Shown: in pieces, positions 27,332 through 38,285 of the stretch
Layout: each line of letters begins with the position of its first letter
Position numbering within the stretch: the stretch's first letter is position 1
Assembly (NCBI GenBank): GCA_021323635.1
Contig: JAJPKQ010000004.1
Coordinates: forward strand, 124,001-188,000
Origin: a bacterium
GTDB lineage: Bacteria > Actinomycetota > Thermoleophilia > Solirubrobacterales > Solirubrobacteraceae
Reading direction: 5' to 3'
Length of the DNA stretch: 64,000 nucleotides
Notes under the pieces: model-generated
The model's database searches: none
Told to the model about the DNA's origin: nothing
Seen by the model: the letters and a program-made list of their open reading frames with translations, nothing else
Position numbers and translations under genes: made by a program

Positions 27332-27961
27332 ATGGCACGCAAGTCGCTTCGCCCCTATCTCAACCAGATTCGCGCCTGGAGCCGCGAGGGTCGCACCGAC
27401 GCCTGGGTCGCCCACCAGCTCGAGGTGACCGTTCAGGAGATCCAGCAGTTCAAGCGCCAGAACGGCCTGACGGAGGGCCCGGAGGAGGGAGCGGGCCCGG
27501 CGCCCGCCCTCGCCGAGGAGCTCGACATGCGCGCCGCCGACGAGGCCCTGATCGCAGCAGAGCTTGAAGCCGCCGAACGGGCCGGAGTGATCGGCGCGGC
27601 AGCGGCCGAGGAGGAGGCCGCCACGGGCGCCACCTACGCCCCTGAGGAGGGCGAGGGCGGGGCTGCAGAGGCCTCTGAGGAGGGCGGCGAGAGCGAGGAG
27701 GAGGGCCAGGGCGCCCGCTCAGGCGCTCGCGGCCGTCGCCGTGCGCGGCGCGGGGGCGCAAGGCGATCGAACGTCGCGCCAGGACGCCTCGAAGGCACCT
27801 TTGACCATGGCGAGGAGGGGTATGGCCTGTGGCTTGACCCTGCGGTCCGCGACAACCCGGTCTATGCCGAGCACTGGGCCGGGCACCGCCCGATCGAGGT
27901 CCTGATCGAAGAGGATCAGATCGTGATTCGGCGCCTGAGCGAGGAGAGCACCGAGCAGTAG
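27332..27961 (+). CDS. Conserved-looking protein with acidic linker, unknown function
   Basis: 209 aa from ATG 27332. Residues 1-45 (SLRPYLNQIRAWSREGRTDAWVAHQLEV...) resemble a small helix-turn-helix. A long Ala/Glu/Gly-rich linker (residues ~50-125) turns into a very basic Arg/Gly cluster (GRRRARRGGARR), and the last 65 residues form a compact domain (LEGTFDHGEEGYGLWLDP...IEVLIEEDQIVIRRL). A nucleic-acid-associated role is plausible from the basic cluster, but no family is recognised. A TAATAG box 15-20 bp upstream may be its promoter. Confidence 0.65.
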   Translation: MARKSLRPYLNQIRAWSREGRTDAWVAHQLEVTVQEIQQFKRQNGLTEGPEEGAGPAPALAEELDMRAADEALIAAELEAAERAGVIGAAAAEEEAATGATYAPEEGEGGAAEASEEGGESEEEGQGARSGARGRRRARRGGARRSNVAPGRLEGTFDHGEEGYGLWLDPAVRDNPVYAEHWAGHRPIEVLIEEDQIVIRRLSEESTEQ

Positions 27962-27990
27962 GCGCACAGCGACCTGGCGAGCCGGAGCGC

Positions 27991-28356
27991 TCAGCCGCCG
28001 GGAGCGCGTCGCAGCTCGAACTGCTGCTCGCCCGGGAAGGCCATGCCCAGGCGCCGCGCCTGGCTTTCAATCCAGGAGGTGCTCAGCATCGTGGCGCGCT
28101 CGCGGGCAAGCTGCGCATATTCGCGCTGCAGAGCGGCCTGGGCGCGCGCCCCCGCCTGCTCTTCGCCGAGCGCTGAGCCGAGATGCACGCCGGCGCTGAT
28201 GTAGAGATAGAGGATCGCGGCAAGCGCTCCGGCCAGGGCGAGGCGGCCGATGCGATCCCAGCGCACGCCTCGCTGCGTGCGACCTCCGCTCGATCTCGGG
28301 CGCGAGCGCCCACGGGCGTGGGGGCGGCGCGGAAGGGTCGGGGCGAGATCGGGCAT
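27991..28356 (-). CDS. FtsB/DivIC-family septum formation initiator
   Basis: 121 aa. A basic cytoplasmic N-terminus, one membrane helix (LALAGALAAILYLYIS, ~residues 39-54) and an extracytoplasmic coiled coil (QAALQREYAQLARERATML) followed by the family's IESQARRLGMAFPGEQQF end. FtsB/DivIC bridges FtsQ and FtsL in the divisome. The gene directly follows enolase, the arrangement normal in actinobacteria. Which paralogue name applies is uncertain. Confidence 0.85.
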   Translation of the reverse strand: MPDLAPTLPRRPHARGRSRPRSSGGRTQRGVRWDRIGRLALAGALAAILYLYISAGVHLGSALGEEQAGARAQAALQREYAQLARERATMLSTSWIESQARRLGMAFPGEQQFELRRAPGG

Positions 28357-28397
28357 GGCATTGCCTTCGCTGCGGCGCCACCCTTTCCTGCCTGCTG

Positions 28398-30894
<2,497 letters not shown>

Positions 30895-30905
30895 GAGGCG
30901 CGATC

Positions 30906-33900
30906 CTAGCGCATGGCGCCGAGAAGTGAGCCGCGCTGCGCCGCTAGCAGCGCCTCGGCGGCGCTCAGCAGCGCTGCGCAGCGCTCCGGGCCGTCCGGGG
31001 CGACCGGCAGCGAGAGCTGTGAGCGACCGGATTCGTAGATCGCGCCGGGCAGCTGATCGCGCAGCGCTCGCACCGCCGCTGAGTCCAGCTCGATCGGCGC
31101 GATCAGCGCGCGCTCAGCGCGAAAGACGAGCGAGCGCGCGCCTGCGAGCGCAAGCATGATGCGCAGGCGCGCAAGGACAAGCAGAGTCTCGACCGGCTCG
31201 GGAGGCGGGCCGAAGCGATCGGCAAGCTCCTGGCGCAGAAGCTCGATGTCGGCGATCTCCCGTGCCTGGGCGATTCGCCGATGCAGGTCGATCTTCGCGC
31301 GCTCATAGGGGACATAGTCGGCCGGCACATAGGCGTCCACCTTGATCTCCAGGCGCACCGGCTCGAGCGCGGGCTGCTCGGCTCCCTCGAGCTCCTCGGC
31401 CTCGCGCACCGCCTCCTCGAGCATCTGCATGTAGAGCTCGAAGCCGAGGGCGGCAACATGCCCGGACTGCTCCTCGCCAAGCAGATCGCCGGCGCCGCGG
31501 ATCTCAAGGTCGCGCATCGCCAGCGCGAAGCCCGATCCCAGCTCGGTGTGGTCAGAGAGCGCGGCCAGGCGCTGGGCCGCCTCCGGGCGCAGCGCTGCGG
31601 CGGAGTCGTAGAGCAGGTAGGCGTAAGCGCGCTCGCGGCGGCGGCCGACGCGGCCGCGGATCTGGTAGAGCTGGGCGAGCCCGAAGCGATCGGCGTCCTC
31701 CACGATCAGCGTGTTCGCGCGCGGAATGTCGAGGCCGGACTCGATGATCGAGGTGCAGACCAGCACCTCGGCACAGCCGCGCAGGAAGCCGAGCATCACC
31801 TCCTCGAGCTGTCCCTCCTCCATCTGGCCGTGAGCGATGGCGACACGCAGCCCCGGGCAGAGGCCGCGCAGCCGCTCGGCGACCTCCGCGATCGTCTCGA
31901 CGCGGTTGTGGACGAAGAAGGACTGCCCGCCGCGGGCGTGCTCGCGCTGAAGGGCGCGCTTGACCAGCTCCTCGTCGTACTCGCCGACGTAGGTGTTGAC
32001 CGGGCGCCGCCCCACCGGCGGGGTCTCGATCAGCGAGATATCGCGCAGCCCGGCAAGCGAGATCTGCAGCGTGCGCGGGATCGGCGTCGCCGACATCGAG
32101 AGCACGTCGACGGTCAGCTTCATCGCCCGCAGCAGCTCCTTCTGACGCACGCCGAAGCGCTGCTCCTCGTCGATCACGAGCAGCCCCAGGTCCTTGGCGC
32201 GCAGATCGCGCGAGAGCAGCCGGTGGGTGCCGATCAGGATCTCGATCGCCCCGGCGGCGAACTCCGCCAGCACCGCGCGCTGCTCCGCGGCGCTGCGCAG
32301 GCGGGAGACGAAGTCGACCCGCACGGGATAGTCGGCGAGGCGCTCGCTGAAGTTGCCGAAGTGCTGCTGCACCAGCACGGTGGTCGGAGCCAGCAGCAGC
32401 ACCTGCTTGCCCTCGCTGGCGGCCTTGAAGGCCGCGCGCAGGGCAACCTCGGTCTTGCCGAAGCCGACATCGCCGCAAATCAGCCGGTCCATCGGGCGCG
32501 GCGCCTCCATGTCCGCCTTGACCGCTTCGATCGCGGCAAGCTGGTCGGGCGTCTCCTTGTAGGGAAAGCGTGCCTCCAGCTCGCGCAGCCACTCGGAGTC
32601 GGGCGGAAAGGCAAAGCCGCTGCGGCGCGCGCGCTCGGCGTAGAGCGCGAGCAGCTCCCCGGCCAGCTCGCGAGCGGCATGGCGTGCGCGGGCCTTCAGC
32701 GTGTCCCAGCGCTTGGAGCCAAGCTTGGAGAGCGGCGGCAGCGCCGCGCCCTGGGCGCCGGCGGCGCTGATGTAGCGGGTGATCTTCGCGAGCTGGTCGG
32801 TGGGCACCCAGACGCGGTCGTCGCCGTCGTATTCAAGGTAGAGGTAGTCGCGCGTGACCCCGGCGACGGTGCGCGTCTGGAAGCCCGCAAAGCGCGCAAC
32901 GCCATGATCCTCGTGGACGACGATGTCCCCCGTGCGCAGGTCGGTGAAGGACTGCAGCGCGCGCCCGCTGCGACCGAGCTCCAGGGCGCCGGAGCGAGCG
33001 CGGGCGGGACGCGCGATCAGGCGGCGGGCGGGGATCACGGCAAGCTGCAATGCGGGCGCGATGAACCCCTCGCGCAGCTCCCCCTCCGCCAGCAGCAGGG
33101 CACCGGCCCCACGCTCGCCCGAGTGCGGCTCGCCGGCGGCATCCTCACCCAACCAGCGCGCGGAGAGGCGCGCGAGGTTGTAGGCAAAGCGCTCGCCCTC
33201 CCCGCGGTGGGGGAAGGCCAGGACGGTCGCATAGCCGGAGCGCACCAGCCGCTCGAGCTCCGCCTCGGCCTCTGCGGCGCTGCGTGCCCGGCCCGTCGCC
33301 TGCTCGGCGCGCAGCTCACCTGAGCCCTGCCCTGCGCGGGCGCTCAGCCGCAGCGCGCGCCGACGCTGCAGCTCGCCCATCACCTCCTCCGGGCGGACGT
33401 AGAGCATGCGCCCATCACCGTCGTGCTGGGGCGTGGCGGCAAGATCCTCATAGCGGTCCTCGAGCGCGCCCTGGATCTCCTCCTGCTCGGCAGCGAGGAC
33501 GATGCTCGTCCCCGGCGGCAGCAGGGTCAGCGGCGCCTCGAAGCGCTCGATCGCCAGCAGCTCGTCGATCGCCGGCACCGGCTCCCCGGCGGCACGCGCT
33601 TCAGCGGCAAGCGCGACCAGCTCGCGCTGCTCTGAGCCGAGCTCGGCCGCCGGATCGATCTCGACCTCCGACAGCGGCGCCAGGGAGCGCTGGGTGAAGG
33701 TGGAGAAGGAGCGCAGCGACTCGACCTCGTCGCCGAAGAGGTCGGCGCGCACCGCGTGCTCGGCTGTTACCGGATAGAGATCGATGATGCCCCCGCGCAC
33801 GGCGAACTGACCGCGCTCCTGGACCTGCTCGACGCGCTCGTAGCCGAGGTCGGCGAGCGCCGCCAGCAGCGCCTCGAGGTCGAGGCGCTCGCCCGTCCGC

Positions 33901-34319
33901 AGGCGCAGGCCGGTGGGCATCAGCTGCGGGTCCGGCACGCGCTCGCAGAGCGCAGCTGCAGAGGCGACCGCCACCGTCGCATCGGCCCCCGAGAGCAGCG
34001 CGCGCAGGGCCGCCATGCGCAGGCCGACAAGGTGCGGCGATGGCAGGATGTGCGCCTCGTAGGCGACGCCGCGCGAGGGGAAGAGGCGCACGCTGGAGCT
34101 GCCCAGCCAGGTTGCAAGCTCGCTGCGAAGGTCGCGCGCGGCGCGGTCGTCGGACGCGACGACGAGCATCCGCGCGGGCGCCTGGCGCTCTGCGCTCGCT
34201 GCCGCCAAGGCCGCGATCAGGAACGGCTGCGCGGAGCTGGAGGCGTAGATCGGGTCCTCGGCCTCAAGCAGCTCCCTGGCGAGCGCCATCACGGAGGGGC
34301 GCGCGAGCAGCTCCTTCAT
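30906..34319 (-). CDS. mfd: Transcription-repair coupling factor Mfd
   Basis: 1137 aa, usual for the family. It releases RNA polymerase stalled at DNA lesions and recruits UvrA. The N-terminal UvrB-like region is followed by an RNA-polymerase-interacting domain (residues ~430-530, GDIVVHEDHGVARFAGF). The SF2 translocase includes CGDVGFGKTEVALRAAFKA (Walker A), LLVIDEEQRFGV (motif II), SMSATPIPRTL (motif III) and a C-terminal helicase half with VCTSIIESGLDIPRANT and QIRGRVGR (motif VI). It overlaps the pth stop by 4 bp (ATGA), so pth and mfd are translationally coupled. Confidence 0.97.
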   Translation of the reverse strand: MKELLARPSVMALARELLEAEDPIYASSSAQPFLIAALAAASAERQAPARMLVVASDDRAARDLRSELATWLGSSSVRLFPSRGVAYEAHILPSPHLVGLRMAALRALLSGADATVAVASAAALCERVPDPQLMPTGLRLRTGERLDLEALLAALADLGYERVEQVQERGQFAVRGGIIDLYPVTAEHAVRADLFGDEVESLRSFSTFTQRSLAPLSEVEIDPAAELGSEQRELVALAAEARAAGEPVPAIDELLAIERFEAPLTLLPPGTSIVLAAEQEEIQGALEDRYEDLAATPQHDGDGRMLYVRPEEVMGELQRRRALRLSARAGQGSGELRAEQATGRARSAAEAEAELERLVRSGYATVLAFPHRGEGERFAYNLARLSARWLGEDAAGEPHSGERGAGALLLAEGELREGFIAPALQLAVIPARRLIARPARARSGALELGRSGRALQSFTDLRTGDIVVHEDHGVARFAGFQTRTVAGVTRDYLYLEYDGDDRVWVPTDQLAKITRYISAAGAQGAALPPLSKLGSKRWDTLKARARHAARELAGELLALYAERARRSGFAFPPDSEWLRELEARFPYKETPDQLAAIEAVKADMEAPRPMDRLICGDVGFGKTEVALRAAFKAASEGKQVLLLAPTTVLVQQHFGNFSERLADYPVRVDFVSRLRSAAEQRAVLAEFAAGAIEILIGTHRLLSRDLRAKDLGLLVIDEEQRFGVRQKELLRAMKLTVDVLSMSATPIPRTLQISLAGLRDISLIETPPVGRRPVNTYVGEYDEELVKRALQREHARGGQSFFVHNRVETIAEVAERLRGLCPGLRVAIAHGQMEEGQLEEVMLGFLRGCAEVLVCTSIIESGLDIPRANTLIVEDADRFGLAQLYQIRGRVGRRRERAYAYLLYDSAAALRPEAAQRLAALSDHTELGSGFALAMRDLEIRGAGDLLGEEQSGHVAALGFELYMQMLEEAVREAEELEGAEQPALEPVRLEIKVDAYVPADYVPYERAKIDLHRRIAQAREIADIELLRQELADRFGPPPEPVETLLVLARLRIMLALAGARSLVFRAERALIAPIELDSAAVRALRDQLPGAIYESGRSQLSLPVAPDGPERCAALLSAAEALLAAQRGSLLGAMR

Positions 34320-34939
34320 CGGCGCGTCCGCCCACTGCCGCCGCCCGCAGCCGCCGCCTGCTCTGCCGCCAGCAGCTCGAGGACCGCCCGCTCGGCGTGC
34401 GCCAGCAGCTCCTGCACCTGCTCGGCGCTCTCGCGGAAGCCTGAGAGCACGTAGGCGGCGACGATCTCCGGGTCGCTTGAGCGCGGACGCCCGACGCCGA
34501 CGCGCACGCGCCAGAAGTCGCTGCCGCCCAGCTCGCGCGCCAGCGACTTGAGCCCGTTGTGGCCCGCCAAGCCGCCTCCGCAGCGCACGCGGACGCTGCC
34601 GAAGGGCAGGTCGATCTCATCGTGGATGACGAGCAGCCGCGAGAGTGCCAGCCGGTAGGCGCCGCGGGCCGGCGAGACTGCGCGACCGGATTCGTTCATG
34701 TAGGTCTGCGGCCAGATCAGCGCCAGCCGCAGCGGCGCGCTCACGCCCTCGAGGCGAGCCTGCACCTCGGCCAGCTGCGCGTTGAAGCGTGCTCGACGGC
34801 GCGGCTCACCAAAGCGCGCCGCGAGGCGATCGAGCACCATATATCCGACATTGTGCCGCGTCGCGGCGTACTCTCGACCCGGATTGCCCAGCCCGACCAG
34901 AAGCCAGTCGACGGTGCCCGCGCGCGTGAGGCGGCGCAG
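34316..34939 (-). CDS. pth: Peptidyl-tRNA hydrolase, apparently with a CTG start
   Basis: 207 aa if translation starts at CTG 34939. The first ATG (34840) would remove LLVGLGNPGREYAATRHNVGY, which contains the catalytic His (TRHNVG) and the conserved Asn of the family. No ATG, GTG or TTG lies between there and the in-frame TAG that ends rplY at 34943, whereas GGGGAG sits 6 bases before the CTG. Downstream family motifs are present: PQTYMNESG, HDEIDLPFG, GGGLAGHNGLKSL and RVRVGVGRP. The enzyme frees tRNA from peptidyl-tRNA. The gene lies between rplY (3 bp gap) and mfd (4 bp overlap). Confidence 0.88.
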   Translation of the reverse strand: MRRLTRAGTVDWLLVGLGNPGREYAATRHNVGYMVLDRLAARFGEPRRRARFNAQLAEVQARLEGVSAPLRLALIWPQTYMNESGRAVSPARGAYRLALSRLLVIHDEIDLPFGSVRVRCGGGLAGHNGLKSLARELGGSDFWRVRVGVGRPRSSDPEIVAAYVLSGFRESAEQVQELLAHAERAVLELLAAEQAAAAGGGSGRTRR

Positions 34940-34942
34940 CGC

Positions 34943-35626
34943 CTACTCCCCGGCGCCTTCCGCGCTCTCGCCCTCCGCCTCGCCCGCAGCCGGGCGCTCG
35001 CCAACCACCTCGGTCTCGACCTCCACGGAAGTCGTGGCAGCGGCCTGAAGACGCGGCGCGGTGATCGTCGCGATCACCGCCTCAGAGCCCTCGTCGAGCA
35101 GGCGCACCCCTTCCGGCGCGGTGATCTGGGCGACGGTCAGCGTATCGCCGATCTCCATCGCGGAGACGTCGTGCCTGACCGCCTCGGGGATCGCGGCCGG
35201 CAGCGCTTCGATCGCGAGCTCGCGAACGGTCTGCTCGAGGATGCCGCCGAGCTTCACCCCGGGCGCCTCCTCCGCTCCGGTCAGCTCGAGCGGGACGACC
35301 GCGTGGATCGGCCGATCGAGCGAGACGCGCAGCAGGTCGACGTGGACGACGTCACCGTGGAGCGGGTCGCGCTGCAGCTCCTTGACGACGACCGGCTGCG
35401 GCTTGCCGTCGTCGAGCGTGAGCTGCAGCAACGCGCCGGCGGCGGCAAGGGCGTGGCGCAGCTCGCGCGCTGCGACCGCGACCGGCAGCGGATCGCCGCC
35501 GCCGCCGTAGAGCACGCCCGGAACCTTGCCGGAGCGCCGCAGGCGCCGCGCGGCACGCGAGCCTTCGGCAGCGCGGCTTGCGACAGCGAGCGTCGCGGTC
35601 TCTGTCTGCTCAGAGGAGGGGGGCAT
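34943..35626 (-). CDS. rplY: 50S ribosomal protein L25 / Ctc
   Basis: 227 aa, the long CTC form. Residues ~10-95 are the 5S-rRNA-binding L25 domain (RAARRLRRSGKVPGVLYGGG, then VVVKELQRDPLHGDVVHVDLLRV). The C-terminal TL5 domain follows (VPLELTGAEEAPGVKLGG...IGDTLTVAQITAPEGVRLL), with a short acidic Glu/Ala tail. It is followed 3 bp later by pth, a common pairing. Confidence 0.95.
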   Translation of the reverse strand: MPPSSEQTETATLAVASRAAEGSRAARRLRRSGKVPGVLYGGGGDPLPVAVAARELRHALAAAGALLQLTLDDGKPQPVVVKELQRDPLHGDVVHVDLLRVSLDRPIHAVVPLELTGAEEAPGVKLGGILEQTVRELAIEALPAAIPEAVRHDVSAMEIGDTLTVAQITAPEGVRLLDEGSEAVIATITAPRLQAAATTSVEVETEVVGERPAAGEAEGESAEGAGE

Positions 35627-35661
35627 CGGCGGTCACAGACTGTAGCAGCGCTGCCAGGTCG

Positions 35662-36687
35662 CTAGAACAGCTGGTTCTCGCCGCCGAAGACCGCGCTGAC
35701 GGAGTCGTCGATGAAGATGCGCCGGATCGAGTCGGTCAGCAGCTCGGCACAGGGCAGCACGCGGATGTTCGCCGGCGCGCCGGGCGCCAGCGGGATCGTG
35801 TCGGTGACCACTATCTCCTCGAAGCCGGCCGCCGTGAGGTTCACGAAGGCATCGCCCGACATCACCGCGTGCGTCGCCGCCGCGTAGATGCGCCGCGCGC
35901 CCGCGTCATGCACCGCCTGCGCTGCCGCGCGCAGGGTTCCGGCGGTGTCGATCATGTCGTCCACGATCACCGCGGTCTTGCCGCGCACATCGCCGATCAC
36001 GTAGGCGATCTCCGACACCTGCTGGGCGGGCCGCTCCTTGTCCAGGATCGCCAGCTCAGCGCCGATCTCCGAGGCGAACTTCTTGTTGAGCTTGACCCGA
36101 CCGGCGTCCGGTGCCACCACCACCAGGTCGTCAAGGCCCAGGTCGATGAAGTACTGCGTGAGCATGAACAGCGCGGTCATGTGGTCGACGGGCTTGGAGA
36201 AGAAGCCCTGTATCTGACCGGCGTGCAGGTCCATCGTCAGCACGCGGTCGGCGCCCGCAGCTTCAAGCATCCGCGCGACAAGGCGGGCGGAAATCGGCTC
36301 GCGCGGGGCGGACTTCTTGTCCTGACGGGAGTAGCCGAACCAGGGCGTGACCGCGATCACGCGGTGCGCAGAGGCGCCGACCGCAGACTCGATCATCAGC
36401 AGCAGCTCCATCAGCGCGTCGTTGGCGTTGACACCTGTCGCTGGGTTGCCGCAGGTGGATTGGACGATGAAGACATCCGCGCCCCGGATCGACTCCTCGT
36501 AGCGGCAGTAGACCTCTCCGTTGGAGAAGGTCTTGACGACTACCGGCCCCAGGTCGACGCCGAGCTTCTCGGCGATGTCGCCGGCCAGGCGCGGGTTGGC
36601 GCGCCCGGTGAAGAGCATGAGGCGCTTGTTGTAGTCGATCGGGAGGCTCGTCGGCGCGCTCCCCGCCTGCGTCTCGATCGCGCTCAT
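35662..36687 (-). CDS. prs: Ribose-phosphate pyrophosphokinase
   Basis: 341 aa from ATG 36687; about 20 residues of N-terminal extension precede the core KRLMLFTGRANPRLAGDIAE. It makes PRPP from ribose 5-phosphate and ATP for nucleotides, His and Trp. Typical sites: FSNGEVYCRYEESIRG, RQDKKSAPREPISARL, TMDLHAGQIQGFF, and the PRPP loop VIVDDMIDTAGT. glmU ends 13 bp before its start, the frequent glmU-prs pair. Confidence 0.96.
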   Translation of the reverse strand: MSAIETQAGSAPTSLPIDYNKRLMLFTGRANPRLAGDIAEKLGVDLGPVVVKTFSNGEVYCRYEESIRGADVFIVQSTCGNPATGVNANDALMELLLMIESAVGASAHRVIAVTPWFGYSRQDKKSAPREPISARLVARMLEAAGADRVLTMDLHAGQIQGFFSKPVDHMTALFMLTQYFIDLGLDDLVVVAPDAGRVKLNKKFASEIGAELAILDKERPAQQVSEIAYVIGDVRGKTAVIVDDMIDTAGTLRAAAQAVHDAGARRIYAAATHAVMSGDAFVNLTAAGFEEIVVTDTIPLAPGAPANIRVLPCAELLTDSIRRIFIDDSVSAVFGGENQLF

Positions 36688-36700
36688 CGCAGCACCGATT

Positions 36701-38131
36701 CTAGAGATCAGGCGTGATCGGAGGGCGCGTGTGCGCAGGCGGCGCGCCATCGGCTGCGCGCTCTTTGCGGCGCTTTGCGTAGCCTGTGATGTTCTGCTGG
36801 CGCGCGCGGGCGACCGCGAGCGCCCCGGGCGGCACGTCGTGCGTGATGACCGAGCCCGCGCCGGTGAAGGCCCCCGCGCCGACCTCCACAGGCGCGACGA
36901 AGGTCGTGTCGACGCCCGCGCGCACGTCCGGGCCGACCGTGGTGCGGTGCTTGCTAAAGCCGTCATAGTTGGCGGTGACGGTTGCGGCGCCGAGGTTTGC
37001 GCGCTCCCCGATCGTCGCATCGCCGATGTAGGAGAGGTGCGGCACCTTGGCATCGGCGCCGATCTCTGAGGCCTTGATCTCGACGAAGGTGCCCGCCTTG
37101 GCGCGCTCGCCGAGCACCGTCTGCGGGCGCAGATAGGCGAAGGGGCCGACCTGCGCGCCGGCGCCGATGCGCGCATTCTCGACCCACGCCATCCGCACGC
37201 GCGCATCCGGCCCGATCTCGGAGGCGATCGCGGTCACCTGGGGGCCGACCTGGGCGCGCTCGCCGACGCGCGTTCCGGCCAGCAGGCGCGTGCCGGGCGC
37301 AATTGTCGCATCGGCGGCGATCTCGACGTCGACGTCGATGTAGGTCGCGGAGGGATCGACGATGTCGACTCCCGCGCGCAGATGCTGCTCGTTGATCTGC
37401 GCCTGGCAGATCGCCCGCACGCGTGCCAGCTGCAGGCGGTCATTGACGCCCAGCACGACCTGCCAGTCGGTGCTCCTCAGGGCCGCGATCCGGCCACCGC
37501 GCTCGCGCAGCAGCGCGATCGCGTCGGTCAGATAGAGCTCGCCCTGGGCGTTCGCGCCCGCGAGCGCGGGGAGCACGGCGCAGAGCGCCTCGGGATCAAA
37601 GACATAGGCTCCGGCGTTGACCTCGCGGATCTCAAGCTCCGCCACATCGGCATCGCCAGGCTGCTTGGTCTCGACGATCCGCGCGAGCGCTCCGCTGCTG
37701 TCGCGGATCACGCGTCCGTACCCTGAAGGGTCGTCAAGCTCAGCGGTGAGCACGGTCGCACTTGCGCCCGCCTGCGCGTGAGCGGCGATCAGCTCAGCGA
37801 TGACAGCGGCGCTCACCAGCGGCGCATCGCCGCAGAGCACGACCAGCGGCAGCGCCAGGTCGAGCTGCCCCGCGGCCGCGCGCACGGCGCCGCCGGTGCC
37901 ATCCGGGCGCTCCTGGACCACGGCGCTCGCCCCGGCGGGCAAGAGCCCCTCGAGCGGTCGCGCCGGCGACTGCACGACGAGCACCCCGCTCGCGCCGGCC
38001 GCAAGCGCCGCATGCACCGGCCACAGCGCCAACGGCCGCCCGCAGATCTCCTGCAGAGCCTTCGGGCGCGAGGAGCGCATGCGCGTGCCCTCGCCGGCGG
38101 CGAGGACAAGCGCGCTGAAGGGCCCGCTCAC
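36701..38131 (-). CDS. glmU: Bifunctional GlmU: GlcN-1-P acetyltransferase / UDP-GlcNAc pyrophosphorylase
   Basis: 476 aa from GTG 38131, just before SALVLAAGEGTRMRSSRPKA, the nucleotide-binding loop of the uridylyltransferase domain (residues 1-~230). The second half is a left-handed beta helix of hexapeptide repeats with the acetyl-CoA site (HLSYIGDATIGERANLGAATVTANYDG near residue 395). It makes UDP-GlcNAc for peptidoglycan and other glycans. Followed by prs; preceded by tRNA-Gln on the same strand. Confidence 0.95.
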   Translation of the reverse strand: MSGPFSALVLAAGEGTRMRSSRPKALQEICGRPLALWPVHAALAAGASGVLVVQSPARPLEGLLPAGASAVVQERPDGTGGAVRAAAGQLDLALPLVVLCGDAPLVSAAVIAELIAAHAQAGASATVLTAELDDPSGYGRVIRDSSGALARIVETKQPGDADVAELEIREVNAGAYVFDPEALCAVLPALAGANAQGELYLTDAIALLRERGGRIAALRSTDWQVVLGVNDRLQLARVRAICQAQINEQHLRAGVDIVDPSATYIDVDVEIAADATIAPGTRLLAGTRVGERAQVGPQVTAIASEIGPDARVRMAWVENARIGAGAQVGPFAYLRPQTVLGERAKAGTFVEIKASEIGADAKVPHLSYIGDATIGERANLGAATVTANYDGFSKHRTTVGPDVRAGVDTTFVAPVEVGAGAFTGAGSVITHDVPPGALAVARARQQNITGYAKRRKERAADGAPPAHTRPPITPDL

Positions 38132-38187
38132 GGACGGGGCTCCCCACGATCGCCGACATTGCTGCGCGGAGCGCGCACCAGCAGAAG

Positions 38188-38258
38188 CTGGGGAGCCTGG
38201 GCTCGAACCAGGACCTGAAGATCCAAAGTCTTCCGGGCTGCCATTACCCCACTCCCCA
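38188..38258 (-). tRNA. tRNA-Gln (TTG)
   Basis: Reverse-strand cloverleaf: acceptor TGGGGAG/CTCCCCA with discriminator G, anticodon stem GAAGA/TCTTC with loop CTTTGGA (anticodon TTG), and T-arm CCTGG-TTCGAGC-CCAGG. CCA is not encoded. It sits between the PucR gene and glmU in the same direction. Confidence 0.93.
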
Positions 38259-38285
38259 ATGCTCTGGCGCGCGTCTGCACGACCC

